A DNA stretch of 46,982 bases from UBA6382 sp963600315 (GCA_963600315.1 CAVCAW010000043.1:1-46982); one strand, 5' to 3'. Shown: positions 1-8,996, counted from the first letter of the stretch. Notes: generated by a model from the sequence alone, not told the origin. A program made the numbers and translations.

Positions 1-201
1 ATCGGTGCGCTGGGCTGTGTTGATGTTAACGGGATTGCGATGCATTTCGAGCAATTCGTCATACAGGCTAACGCCTTCATCACTTTCTTCAGTGTCAGGA
101 AAATAGATGTCGGCGAATTCGTCCCATGTGACAGTCTGCGCCATTGAGGCTACCATCGGGGCAGCGGTCAGCAGCAGCAGGGTGAGGCAAAATTTTATCA
201 T
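1..201 (-). CDS. Helix-hairpin-helix (ComEA-like) secreted protein, 5' end only
   Basis: The gene runs off the left edge, so only the first 67 codons are visible. The ATG is the reverse complement of 199-201. The next upstream ATG (207-209) hits a stop after two codons, which fixes the start. The peptide begins with a hydrophobic leader (MIKFCLTLLLLTAAPMVASM) ending near AQ, then an acidic stretch, then YDELLEMHRNPVNINTAQRTD. The phrase 'NP(V/I)NINTA' opens the helix-hairpin-helix repeats of Bacteroidetes ComEA-like proteins, which are usually several hundred residues long. Those proteins are predicted to be exported and to bind DNA or another ligand; their role is not settled. The rest of the domain lies outside the window, so the family call rests on this short motif. 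Confidence 0.7.
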   Translation of the reverse strand, partial: MIKFCLTLLLLTAAPMVASMAQTVTWDEFADIYFPDTEESDEGVSLYDELLEMHRNPVNINTAQRTD

Positions 202-225
202 GGTAACATGAAGATTTATTTTGTA

Positions 226-233
226 CAAAAATA
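226..233 (-). promoter_or_regulatory. -7 box for the helix-hairpin-helix gene
   Basis: Read on the minus strand this is TATTTTTG, a match to the Bacteroidetes -7 element TAnnTTTG, 24 bases before the start codon. No clear TTTG -33 element lies at the usual 19-20 bp, so the call rests on the -7 box and its position. Confidence 0.4.
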
Positions 234-256
234 GTAAAGTTTGTTGAATAAAGTCT

Positions 257-264
257 TAACTTTG
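257..264 (+). promoter_or_regulatory. -7 box for the DUF2851 gene
   Basis: TAACTTTG fits TAnnTTTG and ends 26 bases before the ATG at 291. It pairs divergently with the minus-strand box at 226-233 in the 89-bp gap between the two genes. The -33 element is not convincing. Confidence 0.4.
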
Positions 265-290
265 TTTGTAATTCACTGCTTATAGCATCT

Positions 291-1589
291 ATGGAACGCT
301 TGCTTCACTATGTATGGAAAAACAGGCTCATGCCCCGCAGCGGTCTTATGACCACCGGGGGGCAACCAGTTGAAGTGTTGTCACCGGGGTTCCACAACAA
401 GGATGCCGGCCCCGACTTCTTTTGTGCTGACGTGGTAGTCGGCGGTGAGGACTGGATGGGCAATGTGGAGATTCACACCCTCAGTTCTGACTGGTATCGC
501 CACGGCCACGACTGCGACAAGACCTACAACAACGTGGTGCTCCACGTGGTAGAACATGCCGACAGAGATGTCTATACTGAAAACGGTCGCTTGATACCGC
601 AGCTCGAACTCCAGATACCCGACTATGTAGTGAACAACTATGAGCACCTGCAGGTCTATGATGACTATCCTCCGTGCTATGGCTTAGCCAACAGCTTGCC
701 TGCCATCGTCTCCAAGCAGTGGATTGCGCATCTGGCTGAAGAGCGACTGGAGCGCAAGTCCAAGGAGATAAACGAGCGACTGGAGTATTGCGAGAGCAAC
801 TGGGAGCGCGTTTTGTTCATAACGGTGGCCCGTTCGCTCGGTTTTGGTGTAAACAACGACACCTTTGAGCGGTTGGCACGCAGCATTCCCTACTTCGGGG
901 TCGCCAAGCATCGTGACAACCTCTTTCAGATAGAAGCCATGTTATTCGGTCAGGCGGGACTGATTGACGAAACGCTGATGAATGCCACGCAGTTGCGCAA
1001 TATGCCCAACGATACCTACTATGCCTCCCTCAAACGCGAATATTCCTTTCTGGCCAACAAGTTTTCGCTCACTCCCATCAATGGTTGTGATTGGAAATTC
1101 ATGCGGTTGCGCCCACAGAATTTCCCAACCTTGCGCTTGGCACAGTTTGCCAGTCTCTACCACAAGCAGAAACTCAGCCTGTCGGCAATGGTTGATGCCA
1201 ACGACACCAAGCAACTCTTCTCATTGTTTGACACAGAGGTGTCGCCCTATTGGCAGTGTCACTATACGCTCTGTGGTGATGAGACATCACTGTCTCACCG
1301 CGAACTGCGCCAGGCCTCGCTCCAATCAATGGTCATCAATGCTGTAGTGCCGACGCTCTATGCCTATGGGCGCTATCGTTCTTCAAAGAAACTGGTGGAC
1401 AAAGCCCTAAAAATACTCTATGACCTTGAGTCCGAAGACAACAAATACACCAGAATATGGCAGCGCATGGGTATGACCGTGACCAACGCCAGCGAGTCGC
1501 AGGCCGTAGTACAGCTGATGACGCAATATTGCCTGCGCAAAGACTGCCTACGCTGTCAGTTGGGCTACCAGTATATCAAGCACAAGTGA
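291..1589 (+). CDS. DUF2851 family protein
   Basis: This is a 432-residue cytoplasmic protein with no signal peptide or membrane segment. The N-terminal third carries the conserved DUF2851 block: KDAGPDFFCADVVVGG, then W-x-GNVEIH, SSDWYRHGHD and NNVVLHVV. The C-terminus ends with the family's cysteine cluster, CLRKDCLRCQLG. Length is normal for the family, which is largely restricted to Bacteroidetes and has no established function. The spacing of GPDF and VEIH resembles the acid-acid pattern of PD-(D/E)XK nucleases, but that is only my inference. The gene stands alone, divergent from the helix-hairpin-helix gene and convergent with nadB. Confidence 0.85.
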   Translation: MERLLHYVWKNRLMPRSGLMTTGGQPVEVLSPGFHNKDAGPDFFCADVVVGGEDWMGNVEIHTLSSDWYRHGHDCDKTYNNVVLHVVEHADRDVYTENGRLIPQLELQIPDYVVNNYEHLQVYDDYPPCYGLANSLPAIVSKQWIAHLAEERLERKSKEINERLEYCESNWERVLFITVARSLGFGVNNDTFERLARSIPYFGVAKHRDNLFQIEAMLFGQAGLIDETLMNATQLRNMPNDTYYASLKREYSFLANKFSLTPINGCDWKFMRLRPQNFPTLRLAQFASLYHKQKLSLSAMVDANDTKQLFSLFDTEVSPYWQCHYTLCGDETSLSHRELRQASLQSMVINAVVPTLYAYGRYRSSKKLVDKALKILYDLESEDNKYTRIWQRMGMTVTNASESQAVVQLMTQYCLRKDCLRCQLGYQYIKHK

Positions 1590-1676
1590 ATGGTGCTTGC
1601 GAGTGGATTGAGCTGAGCCATGCCGTCATGAAAAAATGTTGTGGCTACCAAATTTCAGAGCCTTCAATTAGTTGCG

Positions 1677-1754
1677 TTTCCGCCGAAATTGATGTCAACT
1701 TCGGGCGAAGTTGATGACCGTTTCCGCCGAAACGCAATTCAATTTCCGCCGAAA
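1677..1754. repeat. Dispersed 22-bp-pitch palindromic repeat, copy 1
   Basis: Three exact TTTCCGCCGAAA cores start at 1677, 1721 and 1743. A degenerate core, CTTCGGGCGAAG, starts at 1699. All four are spaced by exactly 22 bp with 10-bp spacers, giving a 78-bp element. The degenerate core sits in a perfect 9-bp hairpin (TCAACTTCG, GG, CGAAGTTGA; 1695-1714), which is enclosed by a second stem pairing 1672-1680 with 1729-1737. The element lies between the convergent genes DUF2851 and nadB. Positions 1720-1754, reverse complemented, match 26758-26792 of copy 2 at 34 of 35 bases. Open frames across it are not genes. Confidence 0.85.
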
Positions 1755-1767
1755 TTCACAAATGAGA

Positions 1768-1806
1768 AGGCGCTAAAAATATTGACAGTCAACATTTTTA
1801 GCGCCT
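1768..1806. terminator. Long inverted repeat, probable bidirectional terminator of DUF2851 and nadB
   Basis: A 19-bp arm (AGGCGCTAAAAATATTGAC) faces its near-perfect reverse complement across a single base at 1787, with one A/C mismatch. A real RNA hairpin would open a few central pairs to make a loop. It lies between two convergent genes, right after repeat copy 1. There is no clean T-run outside the stem; the T-rich part is inside it. A terminator role is therefore likely but not certain. Confidence 0.5.
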
Positions 1807-1875
1807 ATGAGGTTTCGTTGGCTCTCCAGTTGATGGGAGAGGTCGGAAAAATCAGAAGTTTAGATGAGGTTTAGG

Positions 1876-3465
1876 CTACTTGTAGTCGTAGGCATGCTTG
1901 GCATAGTCAATGGTGTAGTGAAGCCCACGGCTCTCCTTGCGTTCTATGGCTTGGCGCGTGATGAGGTAGCCCACGTTGATGGCATTGCGCAGTTCGCAAA
2001 TGTCGCGTGTGGCCTTGACTCTCTTGAAGAGTTCTTCGGTCTCCTCATAGAGCAGGTCGAGGCGCACCCAGGCACGGTGCAGGCGCAGGTCGCTGCGCAC
2101 TATGCCTACGTAGCTCGACATGGTCTGGCATACTTCGCGCATGTCTTGAGCTATGAGCACTTTTTCCTCGTTTGTCATGGTGCCTTCGTCGTTCCATTCG
2201 GGCACTTTGTCGTTAAACGAATAGTTGTCTACGACTGACAGCACGTGTTTGGCTGCAGCGTCGGCATAGACTACTGCCTCGATGAGCGAATTGCTGGCAA
2301 GTCGGTTGCCTCCGTGGAGGCCGGTGCACGAACACTCGCCAACGGCATAGAGTCTGTTGATGCTACTCTGTGCATTGAGGTCTACCTTGATGCCACCACA
2401 GAGGTAGTGGGCGCAGGGGGTGACGGGTATGTACTCCTTGGTTATGTCGATACCGATAGAGAGACACTTGGCGTAGATGTTGGGGAAGTGCATCTTGGTT
2501 TGTTCGGGGTCTTTGTGGGTAACGTCGAGACATACGTGGTCGATGCCGTGAACCTTCATCTCCTTGTCGATGGCGCGGGCCACTATGTCGCGTGGTGCCA
2601 GCGACAGGCGCTTGTCGTATTTCTGCATGAATTCCTCGCCGTTAGGCAGTCGCAGGATTCCGCCATATCCTCTCATGGCTTCGGTGATGAGATAGGCGGG
2701 GTGGGTCTCGCCGGGATTGTAGAGTGCTGTGGGGTGAAATTGTATGAACTCCATGTCCTTGACTGTTGCCTTGGCTCTGTAGGCCATGGCTATGCCGTCG
2801 CCTGTGGCTATATTGGGGTTGGTGGTTGTGGCATAGACTGCTCCTACGCCACCGGTGGCAAGCAGCGTCACTTTGGAGAGGAATGTGTCTACCTTGCCAG
2901 TGTCGGGGTCGAGTATGTAGGCGCCATAGCACTCTATGTCGGGCGTGTGGCGGTTGACCTCGATGCCAAGGTGATGCTGGGTGATTATCTCCACTGCAAA
3001 ATGGTTTTCAAGAATGGTGATGTGCGGATTTTTGCGTACGGCCTCGATGAGTCCGCGTTGTATCTCGAAACCGGAGTCGTCGGCGTGGTGGAGAATGCGG
3101 AACTCGGAGTGGCCTCCCTCGCGGTGGAGGTCAAAGGAGCCGTCTTCCTTGCGGTCGAAATTGACTCCCCACTGCACCAGGCGCTCGATGCCGGCGGGTG
3201 CATTCTTTACGACTTGCTCGACGGCAGCGGGATCGCTGATGTAGTCGCCGGCAATCATGGTGTCGTTGATGTGCTTCTCGAAATTATCGACTTCAAGGTT
3301 GGTTACCGAAGCGATGCCGCCCTGTGCCTTTGCCGTATTGGCTTCGTCCATAGTGGTTTTGCACACTATGGCTACCTTGCCTTTTTTAGCCTGGGCTACC
3401 TGCAGTGCGAACGACATGCCTGCGACGCCCGAGCCTATCACCAGAAAATCAAATTTGCGTATCAT
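1876..3465 (-). CDS. nadB: L-aspartate oxidase
   Basis: The enzyme oxidises L-aspartate to iminoaspartate with FAD, the first step of de novo NAD synthesis. The 529-residue protein has the dinucleotide-binding GSGVAG at residues 11-16. It also has HREGGHSEFRILHHAD, HPTALYNPGETHPAYLITEA and the C-terminal FAD signature CTGLHGGNRLASNSLIEA. Length is close to the E. coli enzyme. Neither nadA nor nadC is nearby. The gene is divergent from dacB and convergent with DUF2851. The close relative SdhA/FrdA is less likely, because the protein is shorter and the start, substrate-loop and C-terminal motifs are those of NadB. Confidence 0.93.
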   Translation of the reverse strand: MIRKFDFLVIGSGVAGMSFALQVAQAKKGKVAIVCKTTMDEANTAKAQGGIASVTNLEVDNFEKHINDTMIAGDYISDPAAVEQVVKNAPAGIERLVQWGVNFDRKEDGSFDLHREGGHSEFRILHHADDSGFEIQRGLIEAVRKNPHITILENHFAVEIITQHHLGIEVNRHTPDIECYGAYILDPDTGKVDTFLSKVTLLATGGVGAVYATTTNPNIATGDGIAMAYRAKATVKDMEFIQFHPTALYNPGETHPAYLITEAMRGYGGILRLPNGEEFMQKYDKRLSLAPRDIVARAIDKEMKVHGIDHVCLDVTHKDPEQTKMHFPNIYAKCLSIGIDITKEYIPVTPCAHYLCGGIKVDLNAQSSINRLYAVGECSCTGLHGGNRLASNSLIEAVVYADAAAKHVLSVVDNYSFNDKVPEWNDEGTMTNEEKVLIAQDMREVCQTMSSYVGIVRSDLRLHRAWVRLDLLYEETEELFKRVKATRDICELRNAINVGYLITRQAIERKESRGLHYTIDYAKHAYDYK

Positions 3466-3516
3466 TTGCGGTTGTTTTGACTATACATTAACAATGTTTC
3501 GTATAACAAGTAGATG

Positions 3517-3524
3517 CAAAGGTA
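3517..3524 (-). promoter_or_regulatory. -7 box for nadB
   Basis: On the minus strand this reads TACCTTTG, followed by C, a good TAnnTTTG match 51 bases before the nadB ATG. A TTTG lies upstream at 14 bp, shorter than the usual 19-20 bp. Confidence 0.45.
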
Positions 3525-3568
3525 GACTTATTTTCAAACAAAGAGCGGCACTTTATTGTAATAATTAG

Positions 3569-3576
3569 TATTTTTG
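3569..3576 (+). promoter_or_regulatory. -7 box for dacB
   Basis: TATTTTTG matches TAnnTTTG and ends only 8 bases before the dacB ATG at 3585, so the transcript would have an extremely short leader or none. No -33 element is clear at normal spacing. Confidence 0.45.
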
Positions 3577-3584
3577 CCTGAATT

Positions 3585-4880
3585 ATGAAGTCAATCATTC
3601 TGAAATTAGGGGTAGTGGCATCTTTGGGCGCATGGCTGTTGGCCGGGGCATTGGAGTCGCGGGGCGCAAGCGTTGCAAATTCGAGTCGCTACAGTAATGC
3701 CGACACGGTGTTGGTGCAAAGTCAGGATTCTGCCATATTGTCGGCGGTCGACTCGGTGGTGGCGCAGCCTCTGGAGTGGCCTCTGTCGATGACGGTAGGT
3801 ATAGACAAGCTGCTTGAAGACCCCATGTTCGAACGCTCACAAGTGGCAGTGGTGGTCTATAACCTTGACGCCGACACGGTGATGTACAACTATATGGGTC
3901 GCCAACTCATGCGCCCTGCATCGGTGATGAAGCTCTTCACGGCGTGCACGGCTCTGGACAATCTTGGCGGCAGCCATCTCTTCAGCACCAGTCTTTACTA
4001 CAAGGGCAGTATAATTGACTCTGTGCTTTGCGGCGACATATACGTCAAGGGTGGGTTTGACCCCATGTTTGGCTACGACGATATGTATTCGTTTGTAGAG
4101 AATATCAAGTCAAGCGGCATAAGTGAAATCAAGGGCAATATATATGCCGACGTTTCCTTCAAGGACACCCTCAAGTGGGGTGAGGGCTGGTGTTGGGACG
4201 ACAAGGAGACTACCTTGACTCCACTGCTCTACGACGGCAAGGACTTGTTTATGACAAAATTCATGCAGAGGCTCACGTCAGAGGGTATCAAGCACCCCGC
4301 TCTCTTCTTGTCAGGGCGCGCCGAGGGCGACAGCCTCGTGATGCTCGACATGAGGTCGCACTCCATAGAGCAGATGCTCACTCACACCATGAAGGCTTCT
4401 GACAACCTCTATGCCGAGTCGCTCTTCTATCAGCTGGGGGCAAAGAGCGATGCGCCCTATGCCAGCACCCGACTGTCGGTGGATAAGGTCAACTCACTGA
4501 TACGCAAGATGGGTTTCAACCCGTCGGAATACACTGTGGCGGATGGCAGTGGTCTGTCGCTCTACAACTATGTGACACCCAACCTGGTCATCGGGCTGCT
4601 GAAGTATGCCTGGAAAAACAAGAATATCTATGACAACCTTTATCCCACACTGCCCATAGCGGGTGTTGACGGAACTCTGAGAAAGCGCATGATAAACACT
4701 CCCGCTGAATATGTGGTGCACGCCAAGACGGGCACTCTGCGCAAGGTGAGCACCCTGGCGGGCTACACCAAGGCTGACAATGGCACCAATCTGGCATTCT
4801 GCATATTCAACCAGGGCATTCTCAATGCTGCTGAGGGCAAGAGATTTCAAGACAAGGTGTGCGTATTGATGACAGAGTAG
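3585..4880 (+). CDS. dacB: D-alanyl-D-alanine carboxypeptidase/endopeptidase (PBP4 type)
   Basis: A periplasmic class C penicillin-binding protein that trims D-Ala and cleaves cross-bridges in peptidoglycan. All three active-site motifs are present in the 431 residues: SxxK as S113-V-M-K116 (RPASVMKLFT), SxN as S272-D-N274, and KTG as K381-T-G (HAKTGTLRKVS). The N-terminus has a hydrophobic signal (residues about 5-22). The protein is a little shorter than E. coli PBP4. The next gene, a membrane channel, follows after 39 bp in the same direction, so they may be co-transcribed. Confidence 0.92.
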   Translation: MKSIILKLGVVASLGAWLLAGALESRGASVANSSRYSNADTVLVQSQDSAILSAVDSVVAQPLEWPLSMTVGIDKLLEDPMFERSQVAVVVYNLDADTVMYNYMGRQLMRPASVMKLFTACTALDNLGGSHLFSTSLYYKGSIIDSVLCGDIYVKGGFDPMFGYDDMYSFVENIKSSGISEIKGNIYADVSFKDTLKWGEGWCWDDKETTLTPLLYDGKDLFMTKFMQRLTSEGIKHPALFLSGRAEGDSLVMLDMRSHSIEQMLTHTMKASDNLYAESLFYQLGAKSDAPYASTRLSVDKVNSLIRKMGFNPSEYTVADGSGLSLYNYVTPNLVIGLLKYAWKNKNIYDNLYPTLPIAGVDGTLRKRMINTPAEYVVHAKTGTLRKVSTLAGYTKADNGTNLAFCIFNQGILNAAEGKRFQDKVCVLMTE

Positions 4881-4919
4881 AAAAACTGAAGAACCAATAA
4901 CATAAAATACAGACTTAAG

Positions 4920-7496
4920 GTGAAAAAGACAGCGTTGATTTTGTTGGCACTGCTATGCTACTTTACGGCAAGTCGGGCAGTGCTCAAGGAGAAAGACCTT
5001 AACCAGACTATATCCGTGCTGAGGGCGGAGCTGGGAAATTCCTTCGAGGAGCAGGAGTCCTTTATGGCCCGCTATAACACCATGATTAGTCTCCAACACA
5101 AGAAGATGGTGGCAATCATGCAGCGGAGCTACCAAGTTTCGCTGATGCTCTATTCTCAAAAAGAAGACTACACCTTTGACCTTAGCTATGCTTGCCACGA
5201 GGCTACAGAGCAGTATCGCGAATTCAAGCTCAACCGCATGCCCTTCGACAAGATTTTGGTGAGACTCAACGCTGAAATCAAGCGCTATGATTCGCTCATA
5301 GAGACACTTGTCAACCTGCCGCCATCCAAGAAGTGGCGCATATCTGCGGCCGACAGTCTCAAGGCTGCCAAGAAAGCTGCCACCATGCCATTTGAACTCA
5401 ATGAGCAAAGTCAGCGCTACCGCAACGTGTGCATAGAACTGGCCACCAAAATGCGCAATAATCTCATGACAATGAAATCGGGCATAGAGAAAGACAAACT
5501 CTATTACTCGCACATCGAAAAACGACTCAAGCGCATCAACGACTATGCAGAGAAACGCTATGCCGACATTCAGCAAAGCATATTTATCAACGGGGGCAAT
5601 AGTTATTTTTCGGTGCTTGGCAACATCAACCGCTATTTTAATGTAGCCAAAACTGACGCTGAGGACAAATATCGCTCGGAGAGCATCAACACCAAGGACG
5701 GTGTGCAGATTAGGGTCAAGTCGCAGTGGCGCGGTCCCATAGTGCTATTTCTGGCGGTGTTCGTGCTGTTCTACCTCTTCGTGGCATCGGTGTTGAGCGG
5801 AGTGATGGTGAAATGGTTCGTACCCAAGCGATTCCGCACTGAGGAGTTTATGAAGAAAAAGGTGTGCATCATGTTGGTGGCAGCGGTGGTGATATTCGCA
5901 CTGGTGTTGTCGGTGGTCAGAACATTCATGGGTCACCACAACTTCATACTGATGGCTAGCAGTCTGCTCATCGAACTGGCATGGCTCATAGGCGTGATAC
6001 TCATGTCGCTACTCATAAGGCTCGACGGCAGCCAGATAAAGAGCGGTTTCAAGATTTATTCTCCCGTGATGATTATGGGATTCATAATTATCACGTTCCG
6101 CATAATCTTTATCCCCAACAACATGGTCAACCTTATCTTGCCGCCTGTATTGCTGGCGGTGAGTGTATGGAACTGGTTTGTGGTTATGCGCCATCACAGC
6201 AACATACCGCGCAGCGATGTGTTCTACACCTGGATTTCTATCGTGATTATGGCAATTTCGACTGTGGCTTCGTGGGCAGGCTACACGCTGCTGGCTGTGC
6301 AGGTGCTGATATGGTGGCTCTTTCAGCTCACCAGCATCCAGACAATCACGTGCATGTTCCATCTGCTGGGCATCTATGAGTTGCGCTACTTGGCGAGCAA
6401 GATAAAAGGGTTTGTGCCTGTGGCTTCGGGCAAGGGCATCAAGCATATGGAGTTAAATGGCGACACCAGAGCCAAGGCTATCAAGAAATTAAAGGACAAC
6501 CGAGCTGACAATATCGACAAAACGTGGTTCTTCGACTTCATCTATATGGCTGTCGTGCCGATAATGGGAGTGGTGTCCGTCATGTTGTCCATCTGGTTCT
6601 CTGCCGACGTGTTTGACCTCACAGGCTCTATCTATGAGGTGTTCTTCATCAACTTCATCAACATTCCTGGAGTGATATCGCTATCGCTGCAGAAGTTGGT
6701 GATGGTTGTATCGATGTGGTTCTTGTTCAAGTATCTCAACTACTTGTTCAAGGCTCTCTACAAAAAGTATAAGAAACCCAACAAGGCGTCGGGCAACAAG
6801 CCTAACTTCACGTTGGCCAACAATGTAATAGGCATTTTGGTGTGGGGTGGCTACATCGTTATCTGCATGATAATGCTTCACATTCCGGCAGGTGCCATCG
6901 AGACGGTCTGCACTGGTTTGGCAGCTGGTTTGGGTTTTGCCATGAAGGATTTGCTCGAAAACTTCTTCTATGGCATTTCGCTGATGAGCGGTCGTGTGAG
7001 GGTTGGCGACTACATAGAGTGTGACGGCATACGCGGCAAGGTGGAGAGCATAACCTACCAGAGCACGCAGATTATCACGTCAGACGGCTCTGTCATGGCG
7101 TTCCTCAATTCGGCATTGTTCAGCAAGAACTTCAAGAACCTTACGCGCAATAACAGCTATGAGTTCGTCAAGCTGCCGGTGGGTGTGGCTTATGGCACTG
7201 ACATAGATCAGGTGCGCAACATTTTGGTAGAAGCGGTGTCGGGCTTGCACGTCAAGTCTAAGGATGGTCGCGACGTGATAAGCTCCAAGCGACCCATGGG
7301 AGTGGTTGTCGACGAGTTTGGTGACAACAGCGTGAATCTCGGCTTCACTTGTTGGGTGATGGTTGAGGAAAAGGCTTCCATCGTGAGTCGCATCAAGGAG
7401 ACTGTCTACAATGCGCTTAACGAACACAATATTGAGATTCCGTTCCCCCAGCGCGACATATATATTAAGAACTACAACAAAGAATATAAAAACTGA
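4920..7496 (+). CDS. Large MscS-family mechanosensitive channel (MscK/MscM-like)
   Basis: An 858-residue inner-membrane protein expected to open under membrane tension during osmotic downshock. The start is a GTG; using it keeps an intact signal peptide (KKTALILLALLCYFTASRA), whereas the first internal ATG would remove it. Residues about 20-265 form a charged, helical, probably coiled-coil periplasmic domain. Several membrane helices follow from about 272. The MscS core begins near 634, with the pore helix GLAAGLGFAMKDLLENF and the beta-domain entry RVRVGDYIECDGIRGKVESI. The large periplasmic part places it with the MscK/MscM class rather than small MscS. cysS starts 9 bases after its stop. 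Confidence 0.88.
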   Translation: MKKTALILLALLCYFTASRAVLKEKDLNQTISVLRAELGNSFEEQESFMARYNTMISLQHKKMVAIMQRSYQVSLMLYSQKEDYTFDLSYACHEATEQYREFKLNRMPFDKILVRLNAEIKRYDSLIETLVNLPPSKKWRISAADSLKAAKKAATMPFELNEQSQRYRNVCIELATKMRNNLMTMKSGIEKDKLYYSHIEKRLKRINDYAEKRYADIQQSIFINGGNSYFSVLGNINRYFNVAKTDAEDKYRSESINTKDGVQIRVKSQWRGPIVLFLAVFVLFYLFVASVLSGVMVKWFVPKRFRTEEFMKKKVCIMLVAAVVIFALVLSVVRTFMGHHNFILMASSLLIELAWLIGVILMSLLIRLDGSQIKSGFKIYSPVMIMGFIIITFRIIFIPNNMVNLILPPVLLAVSVWNWFVVMRHHSNIPRSDVFYTWISIVIMAISTVASWAGYTLLAVQVLIWWLFQLTSIQTITCMFHLLGIYELRYLASKIKGFVPVASGKGIKHMELNGDTRAKAIKKLKDNRADNIDKTWFFDFIYMAVVPIMGVVSVMLSIWFSADVFDLTGSIYEVFFINFINIPGVISLSLQKLVMVVSMWFLFKYLNYLFKALYKKYKKPNKASGNKPNFTLANNVIGILVWGGYIVICMIMLHIPAGAIETVCTGLAAGLGFAMKDLLENFFYGISLMSGRVRVGDYIECDGIRGKVESITYQSTQIITSDGSVMAFLNSALFSKNFKNLTRNNSYEFVKLPVGVAYGTDIDQVRNILVEAVSGLHVKSKDGRDVISSKRPMGVVVDEFGDNSVNLGFTCWVMVEEKASIVSRIKETVYNALNEHNIEIPFPQRDIYIKNYNKEYKN

Positions 7497-7505
7497 AAAA
7501 TACTC

Positions 7506-8996
7506 ATGACAACTATGCAACCACTATTGATTTACAACACTCTGAGCCGCAACAAGGAACTTTTCCGCCCCATCAACGAGGGGCGCGTGGGAATGTACGT
7601 GTGTGGCCCTACGGTATATGGCGATGCCCATCTGGGTCATGCTCGTCCTGCCATTACGTTCGACATACTTTTCCGCTATCTGAGCCACTTGGGCTACAAG
7701 GTGCGCTACGTGCGCAACATTACTGATGTGGGCCACTTGGAACATGATGCCGACGAGGGCGAGGACAAGATTGCCAAGAAGGCTCGTCTCGAACAGCTGG
7801 AGCCTATGGAGGTTGCGCAGTATTACACCAATCGCTTCCACGAGGCTATGGATGCCCTCAACGTGCTCCGACCGAGCATTGAGCCCCACGCATCGGGTCA
7901 CATCATGGAACAGGAGCAGTTGGTAAAGGAAATTCTCGACAACGGCTATGCTTATGTCAGCAACGGCAGTGTATATTTTGATGTGGAGAAATACAACAAA
8001 GACCATCACTACGGGGTGCTCTCCAATCGCAACCTTACCGATGTCATCAACCACAGCCGCACTCTCGACGGTCAGGATGAGAAGCACAATCAGGTTGATT
8101 TTGCCCTTTGGAAAAAGGCTCAGCCTCTTCATATCATGCGTTGGCCGTCGCCATGGAGCGAAGGATTCCCAGGCTGGCACTGCGAGTGCACTGCCATGGG
8201 TCGCAAATATCTTGGCAACCACTTCGATATTCATGGCGGTGGCATGGACCTCGTGTTCCCTCACCACGAGTGTGAGATAGCGCAGGCGGTGGCATCTCAG
8301 GGAAGCCCCATGGTGAAATACTGGATGCACAACAACATGATAACCATCGAGGGCAAGAAGATGGGCAAGTCCTACAACAACTTTATCACCCTCCAACAGT
8401 TCTTTGAGGGCTCTCACGAAAAGTTGAATGAGGCCTATAGCCCCATGACCATTCGCTTCTTTATTCTACAGGCTCACTATCGCTCTACGGTGGACTTTTC
8501 CAACGAAGCCCTCCAGGCTGCGCGCAAGGGTATGCAGCGCTTGTTTGACGCCATTAAGCAGCTTGGCAGACTCACTCCTGTAGCCGATGCCACTGTCACC
8601 ACTGCTTTTGTTGACGAACTGCGCCAGAAGTGCTACGATGCCATGAATGATGACCTCAACACGCCCATCGTCATAAGCCATCTATTCGATGCTTGCCGTG
8701 TAATTAACCAGATTGCCGACCATCAGCAGACTATTGCGGCAGATGCACTGGAGGCGCTCAAAGACGTGTTCCACGTGTTTGCTTGCGATATTCTCGGTCT
8801 GAAGGCTGAGGCCGATGGCAGTTCCTCGCGCGAGGAAGCTTTTTCAGCTGCCATAGACCTACTGCTCGAGACTCGTGCCAAGGCTAAGGCCAACAAGGAC
8901 TGGGCGACTAGCGACCTCATTCGTGATCGTCTTGCTGCCCTCGGCTTTGAGGTCAAGGACACCAAGGATGGTGCCACATGGAAACTTAGCAAATAA
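7506..8996 (+). CDS. cysS: Cysteinyl-tRNA synthetase
   Basis: Charges tRNA-Cys with cysteine in the cytoplasm. The class I signatures are clear: HLGH at residues 42-45 (HIGH motif) and KMGKS at 285-289 (KMSKS motif with Gly replacing Ser). Zinc-binding residues appear in YVCGPTVYGD, GWHCECTAM and FPHHECEIAQ. The length of 496 residues is normal. The start at 7506 is adopted; an in-frame ATG three codons later is equally possible. It lies 9 bases after the channel gene, suggesting one transcript, and is followed by two hairpins at 9019-9055 and 9081-9118. Confidence 0.96.
   Translation: MTTMQPLLIYNTLSRNKELFRPINEGRVGMYVCGPTVYGDAHLGHARPAITFDILFRYLSHLGYKVRYVRNITDVGHLEHDADEGEDKIAKKARLEQLEPMEVAQYYTNRFHEAMDALNVLRPSIEPHASGHIMEQEQLVKEILDNGYAYVSNGSVYFDVEKYNKDHHYGVLSNRNLTDVINHSRTLDGQDEKHNQVDFALWKKAQPLHIMRWPSPWSEGFPGWHCECTAMGRKYLGNHFDIHGGGMDLVFPHHECEIAQAVASQGSPMVKYWMHNNMITIEGKKMGKSYNNFITLQQFFEGSHEKLNEAYSPMTIRFFILQAHYRSTVDFSNEALQAARKGMQRLFDAIKQLGRLTPVADATVTTAFVDELRQKCYDAMNDDLNTPIVISHLFDACRVINQIADHQQTIAADALEALKDVFHVFACDILGLKAEADGSSSREEAFSAAIDLLLETRAKAKANKDWATSDLIRDRLAALGFEVKDTKDGATWKLSK

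Noticed and set aside
1641..1874. Open frame across repeat copy 1
   Set aside because: It is the translation of the repeated TTTCCGCCGAAA cores, with no independent start signal or known domain. Similar frames occur across copy 2 for the same reason.
2245..3480. 411-codon open frame opposite nadB
   Set aside because: It mirrors a fully conserved nadB on the other strand and gives a Gly/Val/Ala-rich product with no recognisable domain, an effect of codon bias.
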